DNA of 64,000 nucleotides from Bacillota bacterium (GTDB lineage: Bacteria; Bacillota_A; Clostridia; Lachnospirales; Lachnospiraceae): the NCBI GenBank assembly GCA_023443625.1, contig JAEZTQ010000017.1, positions 186,001 to 250,000 on the forward strand, written 5' to 3'. Of this stretch, positions 8,640 to 17,559 are shown in pieces. The notes under the pieces are model-generated. The model did no database searches, was not told the DNA's origin, and saw only the letters and a list, made by a program, of their open reading frames with translations. Position numbers and translations under genes: made by a program. Numbering within the stretch: the first letter of the stretch is position 1; the number at the start of each line of letters is the position of its first letter.

Positions 8640-9629
8640 ATGATAATAACGAAAACGCCTTTTCGAGTAAGTTTCTGCGGCGGCGGAAGTGATATGGCAG
8701 ATTTCTATAGAGAAAATGAAGGGTGTGTTCTTAGTACATCAATCAACCGATACATGTTTATCTCGTTACATCCATATTTTCATGAAACAAAAACCGTCTT
8801 AAAGTATTCTAAAAATGAAATTGTAGATGATGTTAAGGATATTGATCATTCTATATTTCGTTGTGTTCTTGAGGATATGGGTATAGAAGGTGTTGAGATA
8901 AGTAGTACATCAGATGTACCTAGCGGGACAGGATTAGGCTCATCTAGTTCATTTACCGTAGGTCTGTTACATACCTTAAATTGTTTTAAAGGAGTATATG
9001 CATCAAAAGCAAAGATAGCAGAAGAAGCCTGCAAAGTAGAAATCGAGAAATTAGGTAATCCCATTGGAAAACAAGATCAATATGCAGCAGCCTTTGGAGG
9101 TTTTAATTTAATTACCTTTCATAAGGATGATACAGTTTTTATGGAACCAATTATCACGCAATCAAAAACTTTAAACACTCTACAGGATAATTTGGTGATG
9201 TTCTATACAGGCATTACTCATGATGCGAGAACAATACTAGTTGAGCAGAAAAATAATATTTCTCATAAGGATAAAGCGAAACATCTTATAAGAATGTGTA
9301 CCTTAGCAAAGGAAATGAAATTGGCCATAGAACACAATAACCTATCCACCTTTGGAGATATACTGAATGAAGGTTGGATACGGAAGAGAGAATTGGCTAG
9401 TGGGATTTCAAATCCGGATATTGATGAAATATATGAACTTGCCATGATGAATGGGGCTAGTGGAGGTAAGTTATTAGGTGCTGGTGGAGGGGGATTTTTC
9501 CTCTTTTATTGTGAGAAATATAAACAAAAGCATCTAGAGGAAAAATTGAGATTAAGAAAATTTGATTTCAAGTTTGAAAATGATGGAACCTCAGTAGTGT
9601 ATATTGGAGACAAATACTGGAGCAAATGA
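8640..9629 (+). CDS. hddA: D-glycero-D-manno-heptose 7-phosphate kinase (GHMP family)
   Basis: The 329-residue GHMP kinase begins TKTPFRVSFCGGGSD. It carries the ATP motif PSGTGLGSSSSF at about residue 95 and the C-terminal GASGGKLLGAGGGGF motif near residue 275. This pattern fits HddA/WcbL, which phosphorylates D-glycero-D-manno-heptose 7-phosphate at C1. Neighbours encode the isomerase (GmhA), the phosphatase and the guanylyltransferase (fusion at 10.6 kb) of the same pathway, which fixes the substrate better than the sequence alone. GGAGGATG precedes the start. Confidence 0.88.
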   Translation: MIITKTPFRVSFCGGGSDMADFYRENEGCVLSTSINRYMFISLHPYFHETKTVLKYSKNEIVDDVKDIDHSIFRCVLEDMGIEGVEISSTSDVPSGTGLGSSSSFTVGLLHTLNCFKGVYASKAKIAEEACKVEIEKLGNPIGKQDQYAAAFGGFNLITFHKDDTVFMEPIITQSKTLNTLQDNLVMFYTGITHDARTILVEQKNNISHKDKAKHLIRMCTLAKEMKLAIEHNNLSTFGDILNEGWIRKRELASGISNPDIDEIYELAMMNGASGGKLLGAGGGGFFLFYCEKYKQKHLEEKLRLRKFDFKFENDGTSVVYIGDKYWSK

Positions 9630-9645
9630 AAGTGGGACTGTGTAT

Positions 9646-10602
9646 ATGAGGGTGTTGGTTATAGGCGGAGCAGGATTTATTGGTAGCCACTTGATTGATG
9701 AGTTATTAACTTTAAATAACAGTGTTGTATGTGTGGATGATTTATCAATTGGTAAGATAGATAATATCCGTCATTTAGAAGGAAATGCTTCCTTTAAATT
9801 TTATAGACAAGATGTAACAGAGTTAAATAAATTAGCAAAGATATACAAAGAAGAGAAGCCGGAATATGTCTTTCATTTAGCAGCTAATTCAGATATACAA
9901 GCAAGTTCTATGAATGCAGCAATTGAATTTAAAAATACATATACAACAACCTTTAATGTATTATCTTGTATGCGTGAATTTGGAGTAAAGAAACTTTTTT
10001 TTACATCAACTTCGGCTGTCTATGGAGACAAATCAGATCAATTATTGGATGAAGACACAACTAAACTTATGCCAATTTCCTATTACGGAGCTGCAAAGCT
10101 AGGAAGTGAAGCATTGATTAGTGCTTATAGTTATATGAATGATTTTTCAGCATTAATTTTTCGATTACCAAATGTTGTTGGTCCTAGACTTACCCATGGA
10201 GTACTATATGATTTTCTAAAGAAACTGCAGAAGGATCCCAAGAGGATAGAAATATTAGGAGACGGAAAGCAGACAAAGCCATATATTTATGTGAGTGATT
10301 TGGTAAGGGCAATTATTCAATTTATGAATATAGAGCAAAAAGGTGTTGATGTATATAACCTGGGAGGGGATAGTTGTACAAGTGTTAATAGAATAGCTGA
10401 TATTTTATGTGAAGAATTAAAACTTTCAGGAGTTGAGTATATATATTCAGGGGGAAAAAGCGGTTGGAAGGGTGATGTACCTCATTTTCGATATTGTTTA
10501 GAAAAGATACATGGGAAAGGTTGGAAAGCAAACTTTGAATCCGATATGGCAGTACGAATGACAATACAATCAATGATTAATAAGGAAGAGGAAAAGATAT
10601 GA
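9646..10602 (+). CDS. NAD-dependent nucleotide-sugar epimerase (extended SDR, GalE-like)
   Basis: The protein of about 318 residues starts MRVLVIGGAGFIGSHL. Its active site is FTSTSAVYG followed by YYGAAK (Tyr and Lys catalytic). A 4,6-dehydratase would carry an Asp-Glu or Thr-Glu pair in the first block; here it is Ser-Ala, so an epimerase is more likely. RLPNVVGPR and GDGKQTKPYIYVSDL are standard for this family. The ATG at 9646 is chosen because it starts the Rossmann strand. The stop overlaps the next start (ATGA), so it is coupled to the heptose nucleotidyltransferase and may act on the GDP-heptose or a related sugar. Confidence 0.8.
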   Translation: MRVLVIGGAGFIGSHLIDELLTLNNSVVCVDDLSIGKIDNIRHLEGNASFKFYRQDVTELNKLAKIYKEEKPEYVFHLAANSDIQASSMNAAIEFKNTYTTTFNVLSCMREFGVKKLFFTSTSAVYGDKSDQLLDEDTTKLMPISYYGAAKLGSEALISAYSYMNDFSALIFRLPNVVGPRLTHGVLYDFLKKLQKDPKRIEILGDGKQTKPYIYVSDLVRAIIQFMNIEQKGVDVYNLGGDSCTSVNRIADILCEELKLSGVEYIYSGGKSGWKGDVPHFRYCLEKIHGKGWKANFESDMAVRMTIQSMINKEEEKI

Positions 10603-11915
10603 GGGCAGTGATACAAGCGGGGGGTAAAGGTACTAGGCTTGCGAATGTTACCCAAAATATTATACCGAAGCCTCTTGCTCCCATCAATGGGATACCAATG
10701 CTTGAGATTCAGATGATGAAATTAAAGCAACAGGGTATAAGAAATTTTGTATTTATTATAGGACATTTAGGAGGGAAAATACGGGAGTATTTTAATGAAG
10801 GTGAAAAATGGAAGGTATACATTGAATATATTGAAGAAAATGAGCCCTTAGGTTCTGCTGGAGCATTGTATTACTTGAAGGAAATGATTTATGATGATTG
10901 TTTTCTTTTTATCTATGGGGATATTATTTTCGATGTAGATATCTCTAGGATGATTAGTTTTCATGAAAATAATAAAAGCGAAGCAACTTTACTTGTTCAT
11001 CCCAATTCCCATCCATATGATTCGGATCTTGTACAATTAGATGCTAATAGCAGGATACTTGCCTTTGACTCTAAGAAAAATGTTCGTGAGTACTGGTATG
11101 ATAATTGTACGAATGCAGGATTTTTTCTATTGAGCAAAAGCATTATAGAAGGATTAGATAGACCAATTAAGAGAGATTTAGAAAATGACATTATTAGGAC
11201 TATGATTAAGGAAAATAAAAAAGTATATGGATATCGCACAAGTGAATATGTAAAAGATGCAGGAACAAAAGACAGATTCCTTACAGTAGAGAAGGATTTG
11301 GCAAGTGGGTATACAGTTGTCAAAAATCTTCAGAATCGTCAGAAATGTATTTTTATAGATCGAGATGGTACGGTTAATAAGCTGAAAGGACATTTATGGA
11401 ATGAGAAAGAGTTAGAACTTGAAGAAGGGGTTATTGATGCAGTAAAACTAATAAATGCTTCAGAATATTTGGCAATCATTGTAACTAATCAACCGGTGGT
11501 TGCAAGAGGATTATGTGAAATTGAAGATATTGAGACAATTCATCATAAATTATCTTCGTTACTCGGTAATGAAGGAGCTTTTTTGGATGATATCATATTT
11601 TGTCCCCATCATCCGGATGGGGGATATCCTAATGAGAGACTTAAATATAAGATAAAATGCTCCTGTAGAAAACCAAAGACGGGTATGATTGATAAAATGG
11701 TTGAAAAATATAACATCGATGTATCAAAATCATATATGATAGGCGATACAACTAGAGACATTATGACTGGTGTTAATGCTAATCTTCATACGATACTTGT
11801 AAAGACCGGAGAGGCTGGAGAAGATGGAAAATACAAAGTAAAAGCTGAGCATGAAGCAAAAAATTTAAAAGAAGCCGTAGAAATCATACTAAAGGGAGAT
11901 CTATGTGATATATGA
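10599..11915 (+). CDS. Fused heptose 1-phosphate guanylyltransferase (HddC) and heptose bisphosphate phosphatase (GmhB)
   Basis: This is a 438-residue two-domain protein. Residues 1 to about 235 are a sugar nucleotidyltransferase: IQAGGKGTRL, PKPLAPINGIP, EPLGSAGAL and FIYGDIIFDVD. Residues from about 245 on are a HAD phosphatase of the GmhB type: FIDRDGTVN (nucleophile Asp), VTNQPVVARG, the zinc-loop CPHHPDGG...CSCRKPKTGM, and GDTTRDIMTG. The first domain should make GDP-heptose from the 1-phosphate; the second removes the 7-phosphate from the 1,7-bisphosphate. One polypeptide thus covers two sequential steps between HddA and the glycosyltransferases. It overlaps its neighbours on both sides by 4 bases. 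Confidence 0.9.
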   Translation: MRAVIQAGGKGTRLANVTQNIIPKPLAPINGIPMLEIQMMKLKQQGIRNFVFIIGHLGGKIREYFNEGEKWKVYIEYIEENEPLGSAGALYYLKEMIYDDCFLFIYGDIIFDVDISRMISFHENNKSEATLLVHPNSHPYDSDLVQLDANSRILAFDSKKNVREYWYDNCTNAGFFLLSKSIIEGLDRPIKRDLENDIIRTMIKENKKVYGYRTSEYVKDAGTKDRFLTVEKDLASGYTVVKNLQNRQKCIFIDRDGTVNKLKGHLWNEKELELEEGVIDAVKLINASEYLAIIVTNQPVVARGLCEIEDIETIHHKLSSLLGNEGAFLDDIIFCPHHPDGGYPNERLKYKIKCSCRKPKTGMIDKMVEKYNIDVSKSYMIGDTTRDIMTGVNANLHTILVKTGEAGEDGKYKVKAEHEAKNLKEAVEIILKGDLCDI

Positions 11916-12496
11916 ATTATTACAATGATATAAAAGAATATATTGAACTTGAAAAAGCTATTTTAGATAAATTAGATATTGCTGCTATAGATAGAGCCAT
12001 GCAATTAATTGAAAAAACCTATCACAAAGAAAGGAATATTTACATATTTGGAAATGGTGGCAGTTCAGCTACTGCTATGCATTATCAAAATGACTTTAAC
12101 AAAGGCCTATCTGAAACGCTTCAAAAGAAATTCAATTTTGTAAGTATCAGTAATGATGTAGCAACCTTAACGGCCATTGCAAACGATATAGGATTCGATG
12201 AAGTGTTCCGTTATCAACTGAAAGGTAAATTGAAAAAAGGAGATATTTTAATTGCTATATCAGGTAGTGGTAATTCAAAGAATGTGATAAATGCAGTTGA
12301 ATATGCAAAGGAACAAGGTAACTTAATCATAGGTCTAACGGGTTATGATGGAGGTAAATTAAAATCAATCTGTGATATTTCATTACATGTATCTGTCAAT
12401 AGTATGCAAATTTCAGAAGATATACATATGATATTTGATCATCTTATTATGAGTGTTTTTTATAAACATTTATGTGGAAAGAATCATTTGAAATAG
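11912..12496 (+). CDS. gmhA: Sedoheptulose 7-phosphate isomerase
   Basis: The 194-residue SIS-domain protein has IFGNGGSSATAMHYQNDF near residue 45, ISGSGNSKNVINAVEYA near residue 112 and EDIHMIFDHLIM at the C-terminus, all typical of GmhA. It converts sedoheptulose 7-phosphate to D-glycero-D-manno-heptose 7-phosphate, the first step of heptose activation. Its start overlaps the preceding fusion gene, so the four activities of the GDP-heptose pathway are tightly coupled. The organism is Gram-positive by its other genes, so the product should go to a glycan or small molecule, not to LPS. Confidence 0.92.
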   Translation: MNYYNDIKEYIELEKAILDKLDIAAIDRAMQLIEKTYHKERNIYIFGNGGSSATAMHYQNDFNKGLSETLQKKFNFVSISNDVATLTAIANDIGFDEVFRYQLKGKLKKGDILIAISGSGNSKNVINAVEYAKEQGNLIIGLTGYDGGKLKSICDISLHVSVNSMQISEDIHMIFDHLIMSVFYKHLCGKNHLK

Positions 12497-12577
12497 TTTA
12501 AAAGGTATAGGACAGTTCTAAACACAAATATGTTGAAAGGGACAATATGAATTGGGTTAACATATAGGTAATTGATA

Positions 12578-13600
12578 ATGATTAGACTAGGAATAATAGG
12601 TGCGGCTGATATTGCATATAAGCGTTTTCTACCTGCCTTAGCAGAATGTACACATTTTAAATATGTAGGAGTTGCTTCAACCTCAGGTAATAATAGCAAA
12701 AAGATGATGAATGATTATGGGGGTGAAGTATGGGACTCCTACGACAAGTTAATAACAAATTCGGATGTTGACGCTATATATATTGCTCTTCCACCAGCAT
12801 TACATTTTGAATGGGCTAAAAAAGCGATTCAAAAGGGTAAGCATGTTTTGTTAGAAAAACCCTTTACAATAAGTCAAGATGAAACGGTTAAACTAATATC
12901 TTATGCTAGAGAAAAAGGTGTAGTTGTTTGTGAAAATTATAGTTTTATATTCCATGAACAAATTGAAATAATTAAGAAATATATTAATAGTAACAAAATT
13001 GGAGCAATAAGACATTATGATATTAGGTTTGGTTTTCCACGACGTGCAGTAGAAGACTTTCGTTATAGTAAACAATTAGGTGGGGGTGCGCTGTTAGATT
13101 GTGGAGGATATACAATCAAATTGGCATCATTACTATTAGGAAATGGATGTAGGGTGATAGCTTCAAGCCTTCATAATGATACAAAAAGTAACGTGAATTT
13201 GTATGGAAATTCTATTCTTGTTAACGAGAAAGGACAAATTGCCAATATAGCATTTGGTATGGATAACGAATATATATGTTCATTGGAAGTATGGGGAAGC
13301 GAAGGATTAATGACAGCACCAAGGATATTTACGGCACCTAGTGATTTTTCCCCTGTTATTATAGTAAAAAAGTCAGGTGTTCAAGAGATTATACATGTAA
13401 CTCCATGTAATCAATTTACGTGCATGATTCAGTATTTTGGTCAATGTATGAAAGACGTTAGGCAAAAAAATCAAAATTATGAAAATATAATAGCTCAAAG
13501 TAAACTGGTTGATGAAGTTATGAAGAGTAATATTAAATATGAAGATATACATAATTTGAAAGAAGATGCTATCTATGAATGTACGTCCCCCTATGGTTAG
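12578..13600 (+). CDS. Gfo/Idh/MocA-family NDP-sugar 3-ketoreductase (KijD10/SpnN-like)
   Basis: The protein of about 340 residues has the N-terminal nucleotide-binding segment LGIIGAADIAYKRFLPAL, the KHVLLEKPFT motif with the catalytic lysine near residue 93, and LGGGALLDCGGY near residue 168. The ADIA..R.LPAL, SFIFHEQ and GSEGLM...IFTAPSD blocks resemble deoxysugar 3-ketoreductases such as KijD10 and SpnN more than inositol dehydrogenases. Those enzymes reduce the 3-keto product of an NDP-hexose 2,3-dehydratase, and such a dehydratase lies at 6.1 kb. The ATG at 12578 is preferred to an upstream TTG. The 3' end overlaps the next glycosyltransferase. Confidence 0.8.
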   Translation: MIRLGIIGAADIAYKRFLPALAECTHFKYVGVASTSGNNSKKMMNDYGGEVWDSYDKLITNSDVDAIYIALPPALHFEWAKKAIQKGKHVLLEKPFTISQDETVKLISYAREKGVVVCENYSFIFHEQIEIIKKYINSNKIGAIRHYDIRFGFPRRAVEDFRYSKQLGGGALLDCGGYTIKLASLLLGNGCRVIASSLHNDTKSNVNLYGNSILVNEKGQIANIAFGMDNEYICSLEVWGSEGLMTAPRIFTAPSDFSPVIIVKKSGVQEIIHVTPCNQFTCMIQYFGQCMKDVRQKNQNYENIIAQSKLVDEVMKSNIKYEDIHNLKEDAIYECTSPYG

Positions 13601-14627
13601 TATTATCCTACCAGTTTACAACCGTGAACAAACGATTGGCAGAGCAATTGATTCCATTCTGGAACAAACATATCAGGACTGGGAACTTTTAATTATTTAT
13701 GATATTGGCGTTGACACAACCTTAGATATCATAAAATCCTATGGAATTTTGGATGGGAGAATCAATTGTATACTCAATGAAAACAGCAAAGGGTGTGCTG
13801 GAGCAAGAAATACTGGTTTAAGACATACAAAAGGAAAATATATTGCATTTCTTGATTCCGATGATGAGTGGATTGATATACATTTGGAAGAATGTATTGA
13901 AGCTCTTATTGCTACTAAATATGCCTTATGTAGTGCACTTTGGATTGAAGAAAAATATGGTCAATTGAATTATATAGGTCAAAACTATCCCTTTGACTAC
14001 GCTTTTAATAAGATGCAAGATGATTTAAATATTAATAGACATGACAAACTATGGATATTTGATCAGAGACTTTTTGAATACATTATATACAATGATTTAT
14101 ATTGTTATCAAATATGCACAATCTTAGTAGAAAGAGATTTAATAGTTCGTATTGGCGGTTTTAATGAAGAATTCTACCGATGTGAGGATATTGAACTTAT
14201 TTATCGATTACTACAACATACCTCATTAGTCACCGTAAATAATTATCATTATATTTATCACTTCGGAAGAGATAATATGTATGCCTTTATAGATTTTGAA
14301 AAGAACGGGTTGAGCCAAATGAAGCAAAATAAGCAACTGTTTAAAAGATGGACAACTTACCTTTACTACAGAATATTAGTACTTGAGAGTATGCTGTGTC
14401 TTGTGGAATTTTCAGAGTATATAGAAGATAAAGAGAAAGCTAAGCAATACTTATCTTATATACTATATAATCGATGTATGTCGTATTCATATATAAATAG
14501 AAGATGCAGCATTAAGAACAGAATATTAGGCTTCATAAAAGCTTTAAAATATATGCCACAAGCCTTAAAAAAGGAAACACGGCTTCTATTACCGGGGTAT
14601 CGAAAAAGACATCTAATTGTTTATTAA
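13575..14627 (+). CDS. Family 2 glycosyltransferase, paralogue 1 of 3
   Basis: The GT2 enzyme of about 350 residues begins MVSIILPVYNREQTIGRAI, with the DXD-type motif FLDSDDEW near residue 95 and the catalytic acidic pair in RCEDIELIYRL near residue 207. The C-terminal 60 residues (NRCMSYSYINRR, LKYMPQALKKE, LPGYRKRHL) are nearly the same in the proteins at 17.5 and 18.7 kb, so the three arose by duplication. It starts inside the end of the 3-ketoreductase gene. The ATG at 13575 is chosen because it matches the paralogues in length. Donor and acceptor are unknown. Confidence 0.9.
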   Translation: MNVRPPMVSIILPVYNREQTIGRAIDSILEQTYQDWELLIIYDIGVDTTLDIIKSYGILDGRINCILNENSKGCAGARNTGLRHTKGKYIAFLDSDDEWIDIHLEECIEALIATKYALCSALWIEEKYGQLNYIGQNYPFDYAFNKMQDDLNINRHDKLWIFDQRLFEYIIYNDLYCYQICTILVERDLIVRIGGFNEEFYRCEDIELIYRLLQHTSLVTVNNYHYIYHFGRDNMYAFIDFEKNGLSQMKQNKQLFKRWTTYLYYRILVLESMLCLVEFSEYIEDKEKAKQYLSYILYNRCMSYSYINRRCSIKNRILGFIKALKYMPQALKKETRLLLPGYRKRHLIVY

Positions 14628-14833
14628 TTCTTTCTATGAAGAAGTAGCTTTTTATGAATATAAATGCTAGTTACCTATTTCACCCTGGAATATTAACAAC
14701 ATTGTAAGAGGATGTGAAGCTTATCCTTGGCTTTTATAAATGTATATGCATCTGGTGGAAACTATTGATGCGATTAGGAGATAGCTTCGAAGAAACATCA
14801 TAATTTTATATGACTTTACCAGGAGGTATTAGA

Positions 14834-15925
14834 ATGATTTTATTTGGAGCAGGGTTTGATGCTGAAAAATTTATTATTAATCATAAAAACGAAAATATTG
14901 ATTTTATAGTTGATGACGATAAAAAAGGATTTTTGTTTGATATACCCATAATAGAGCCTTCTTATCTAAAAAAAATCAATAAAAATCATGGATTAATTGT
15001 TGTAACAGCAAATAAATATAAATATTACGATATAAGGAAGCAATTAATTGAGTGGGGATTTATTGAATTTAAGGATTTTATAAAAGATGATTTGTATCAA
15101 AAAAAGATAGCTATGATTTGGGGAAATTGTCATGTTGAGTATATTAAAGAGTATTTAAAATATAATACTGATTTTAATAAAATATATTCTTTTTATGACA
15201 TGAGAGAAATATGGGTAATTAAAAAGGAAGATATAAGTCGTGATATATTCAGTTATTGTGATCTACTAATATATCAACCCATACAAAAATTTAATATGTT
15301 TGGTGAAGAGTTTTCGTCAGATCATATAATAAGTTTATTACCTGAAACAGCACATAAAATTAGTGTACCAAATCTATTTGGATTACCCAAATTTCTATAT
15401 ATGCAATATGATAAAAATAAATTAACAAAAATAGATAATGTTTTTGTTTCATATGGAGATAAAAATATAGATAGCTGGATAAAAGCAGGAATTTCAATTG
15501 AAACAATGATAAAGAAGATTGAATTTGATGAAATATATAAAGATTATGAAATTCATGAAGCATTTAATAAATTCAAGAAGAAATTAGTCCATAGAGAAAA
15601 AGAATGGGATATAAAGATTTCTGATTATATTTTATATAATTATAAAAAAATAAAATTATTTCTTGACCCCTTTCATCCGAGTAAAATATTGTTAAATGAA
15701 ATATCTAAAAGATTGTTAAAATATATGAAATTTACTACGGAAGATTACGACATTAATTATGAGGATTACGGTTTTGAAATGATAGTATATCCTTGTGTAA
15801 AAAAACATTTAGGAATAGTATATGATGATTCTGATATAAAAAATGATAATCAAAGCAGTAAATTAAAAAAATCTTATATGGATCTTAAAGAGTATATTAG
15901 GGAATATGTTGAACTGAATTCATAA
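14834..15925 (+). CDS. WcbI-like polysaccharide biosynthesis protein with N-terminal nucleotide-binding-like segment
   Basis: The protein of about 363 residues is in two parts. The first 90 residues (ILFGAGFDAEKFI, FIVDDDKKG, LIVVTANKYKYYDI) look like the small Rossmann-like domain found at the front of PglD-type and other capsule proteins. From about residue 95, MIWGNCHVEYIKEYL resembles the start of the WcbI family, a putative acyl/acetyltransferase of the Burkholderia 6-deoxyheptan capsule. Heptose genes next to it strengthen the link. AGGAGG at 14821-14826 supports ATG 14834 over an upstream ATG. The coding region is very AT-rich. Substrate is not known. Confidence 0.6.
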   Translation: MILFGAGFDAEKFIINHKNENIDFIVDDDKKGFLFDIPIIEPSYLKKINKNHGLIVVTANKYKYYDIRKQLIEWGFIEFKDFIKDDLYQKKIAMIWGNCHVEYIKEYLKYNTDFNKIYSFYDMREIWVIKKEDISRDIFSYCDLLIYQPIQKFNMFGEEFSSDHIISLLPETAHKISVPNLFGLPKFLYMQYDKNKLTKIDNVFVSYGDKNIDSWIKAGISIETMIKKIEFDEIYKDYEIHEAFNKFKKKLVHREKEWDIKISDYILYNYKKIKLFLDPFHPSKILLNEISKRLLKYMKFTTEDYDINYEDYGFEMIVYPCVKKHLGIVYDDSDIKNDNQSSKLKKSYMDLKEYIREYVELNS

Positions 15926-15979
15926 AATATAAAAATTGCATAGATAGCAATTTCAATTAATTATTAAAAGAAAAGGTAA

Positions 15980-17524
15980 ATGACTATGGCGCCTACAAAA
16001 AAACTACCAATCAGTATTGAACCCTTAGTGAGTAGCTATTCCCACCATTCACACTTTTTTTCAATAACAAGAAGTAGTGACATTTTAAGTAAATATGATG
16101 CCAAAGTTTCCAGTGTATCATGCTGTTTTGATAATATGATAAGTGGACAATTTGAAATTTATAATGCTCATTGTAATTCAATTGTTGATATCGAAAATGA
16201 TGAGTATAACTTTGTTTTATATACAGATAATGCTATAGGTGGTGGGTGCTTTTACCAAAAAAATGTAGCAGGTAATGGAAGCTTCATTATGAAAGTTGAC
16301 CAATTAAAAGCAATACATCCATGGTCAAATGTTGGAATAATGATTGCAGATAAAAAATATGAAAATCGAGCCATGTTCCATATTAACGGTGAGGGTTACT
16401 TGATTTTTGAAATGTTTACAATAAATGATACTCTTCTTGCCTTTGATCGATTGGCAGTAGCGGGTCTATATGGGTGGATGAAGCTTACTAAAATTGACAA
16501 TAGGATTGAAATATTCTATTCGGATCTTGGTCAGGAATGGAAGAAGTATATGGAATATAGAATTGATTTGCCAGAGGATTTTTATATTGGAATTTTGGTG
16601 AGCCGGCGAGAAGCTTATTATGATAATTGGTTGTATGTGAATTATATACAATTATATTATGAAAAGATATCTAATCAACAGTCCATAGATTTCTTTATGG
16701 GAGTCCAACGTTCATCCTATGATCAATATTGTAGCAATCCCTTTATAGTAGAATATAGTGTGGAAGCCGAAATAATCAATAAAATGGTAACCTTAAGTGA
16801 TTTTCTCATGAAATGTATAGAACAAGGTTTTTACATTAGCTTGTTAATGAATAACTCTACAGATGAGAGAGATTTAATATATGGATACGATGCCAATCGT
16901 AAAACTTTCTTAAAATGTAACTATTCTTTACCAATAGACAAAAGGTGCTCTGAGATATCCTATAAGGATATAAATAATTTACATATCCATAATACTATAT
17001 ATTTAATAAAAAGGATTTTTCCGTGGTATGAATTTGAATTAAATATAATAACCATGATTAATTCGTTGAAAGAATATATATATGCTGTAAATACTCATAG
17101 GAAATTGGTTTTTTATCCGTCTTCACAAAAACGTATTTATGGAATTAAAATTTATGATGCATTGTGTAAAAACATGAATCAAAATAGTTCAGATATAAAG
17201 ATATATAAATTATTAGTAGAACATAAAAAAATTATGAAGATGCGTATTCGTTTTCTTTATAATAAAGATATATTAGATTCAAAACAATATAAAATACTAT
17301 ATAATGCATTTTCAGATGTTGAAGAAAAAACGATTAATGCATTAAAAATCTTTCAAAAATATATACTTTCCGGTGATACTAGATTAAAAAAAGATATTGA
17401 ATTTATATTTGCAGAGATTAAAGAAGTAGAGATTACTTATATTGAACAAATGATTTGTTATTTGAATAAGAAATGCAATGTTTCGGAGGGTTTATATGCT
17501 TTGTATCCTAGTACAAGTTTATAA
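15980..17524 (+). CDS. Unknown two-domain protein: lectin-like N-terminus and domain shared with the 7.5-kb gene
   Basis: This 514-residue protein is not recognised as a whole. Residues about 45-230 have the pattern of a DUF1349/concanavalin-like fold: SNVGIMIADKKYEN, YGWMKLTKIDNRIEIFYSDLGQEW, YIGILVSRREAYYDNW. From about residue 235 to the end it aligns with most of the protein at 7520-8599, including LIYGYD, RIYGIKIYD and the HKK..M.MRI.FLY block. The histidine before LIYGYD in the 7.5-kb protein is absent here. It has no signal peptide, so a sugar-binding role would be cytoplasmic. It lies between the WcbI-like gene and the second GT2 paralogue. Confidence 0.55.
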   Translation: MTMAPTKKLPISIEPLVSSYSHHSHFFSITRSSDILSKYDAKVSSVSCCFDNMISGQFEIYNAHCNSIVDIENDEYNFVLYTDNAIGGGCFYQKNVAGNGSFIMKVDQLKAIHPWSNVGIMIADKKYENRAMFHINGEGYLIFEMFTINDTLLAFDRLAVAGLYGWMKLTKIDNRIEIFYSDLGQEWKKYMEYRIDLPEDFYIGILVSRREAYYDNWLYVNYIQLYYEKISNQQSIDFFMGVQRSSYDQYCSNPFIVEYSVEAEIINKMVTLSDFLMKCIEQGFYISLLMNNSTDERDLIYGYDANRKTFLKCNYSLPIDKRCSEISYKDINNLHIHNTIYLIKRIFPWYEFELNIITMINSLKEYIYAVNTHRKLVFYPSSQKRIYGIKIYDALCKNMNQNSSDIKIYKLLVEHKKIMKMRIRFLYNKDILDSKQYKILYNAFSDVEEKTINALKIFQKYILSGDTRLKKDIEFIFAEIKEVEITYIEQMICYLNKKCNVSEGLYALYPSTSL

Positions 17525-17559
17525 AATCATACATCGATTATGTGAAAGAGAGGAAGCAT

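Noticed and set aside
9646..10602. Assignment as a GDP-mannose or dTDP-glucose 4,6-dehydratase
   Set aside because: The active-site block is TSTSAVYG, lacking the acidic pair of 4,6-dehydratases, so epimerase is kept.
8640..12496. Heptose genes as lipopolysaccharide inner-core synthesis
   Set aside because: The other genes point to a Gram-positive clostridium, and the GDP-D,D-heptose route (HddA/HddC) is not the ADP-L,D-heptose core route.
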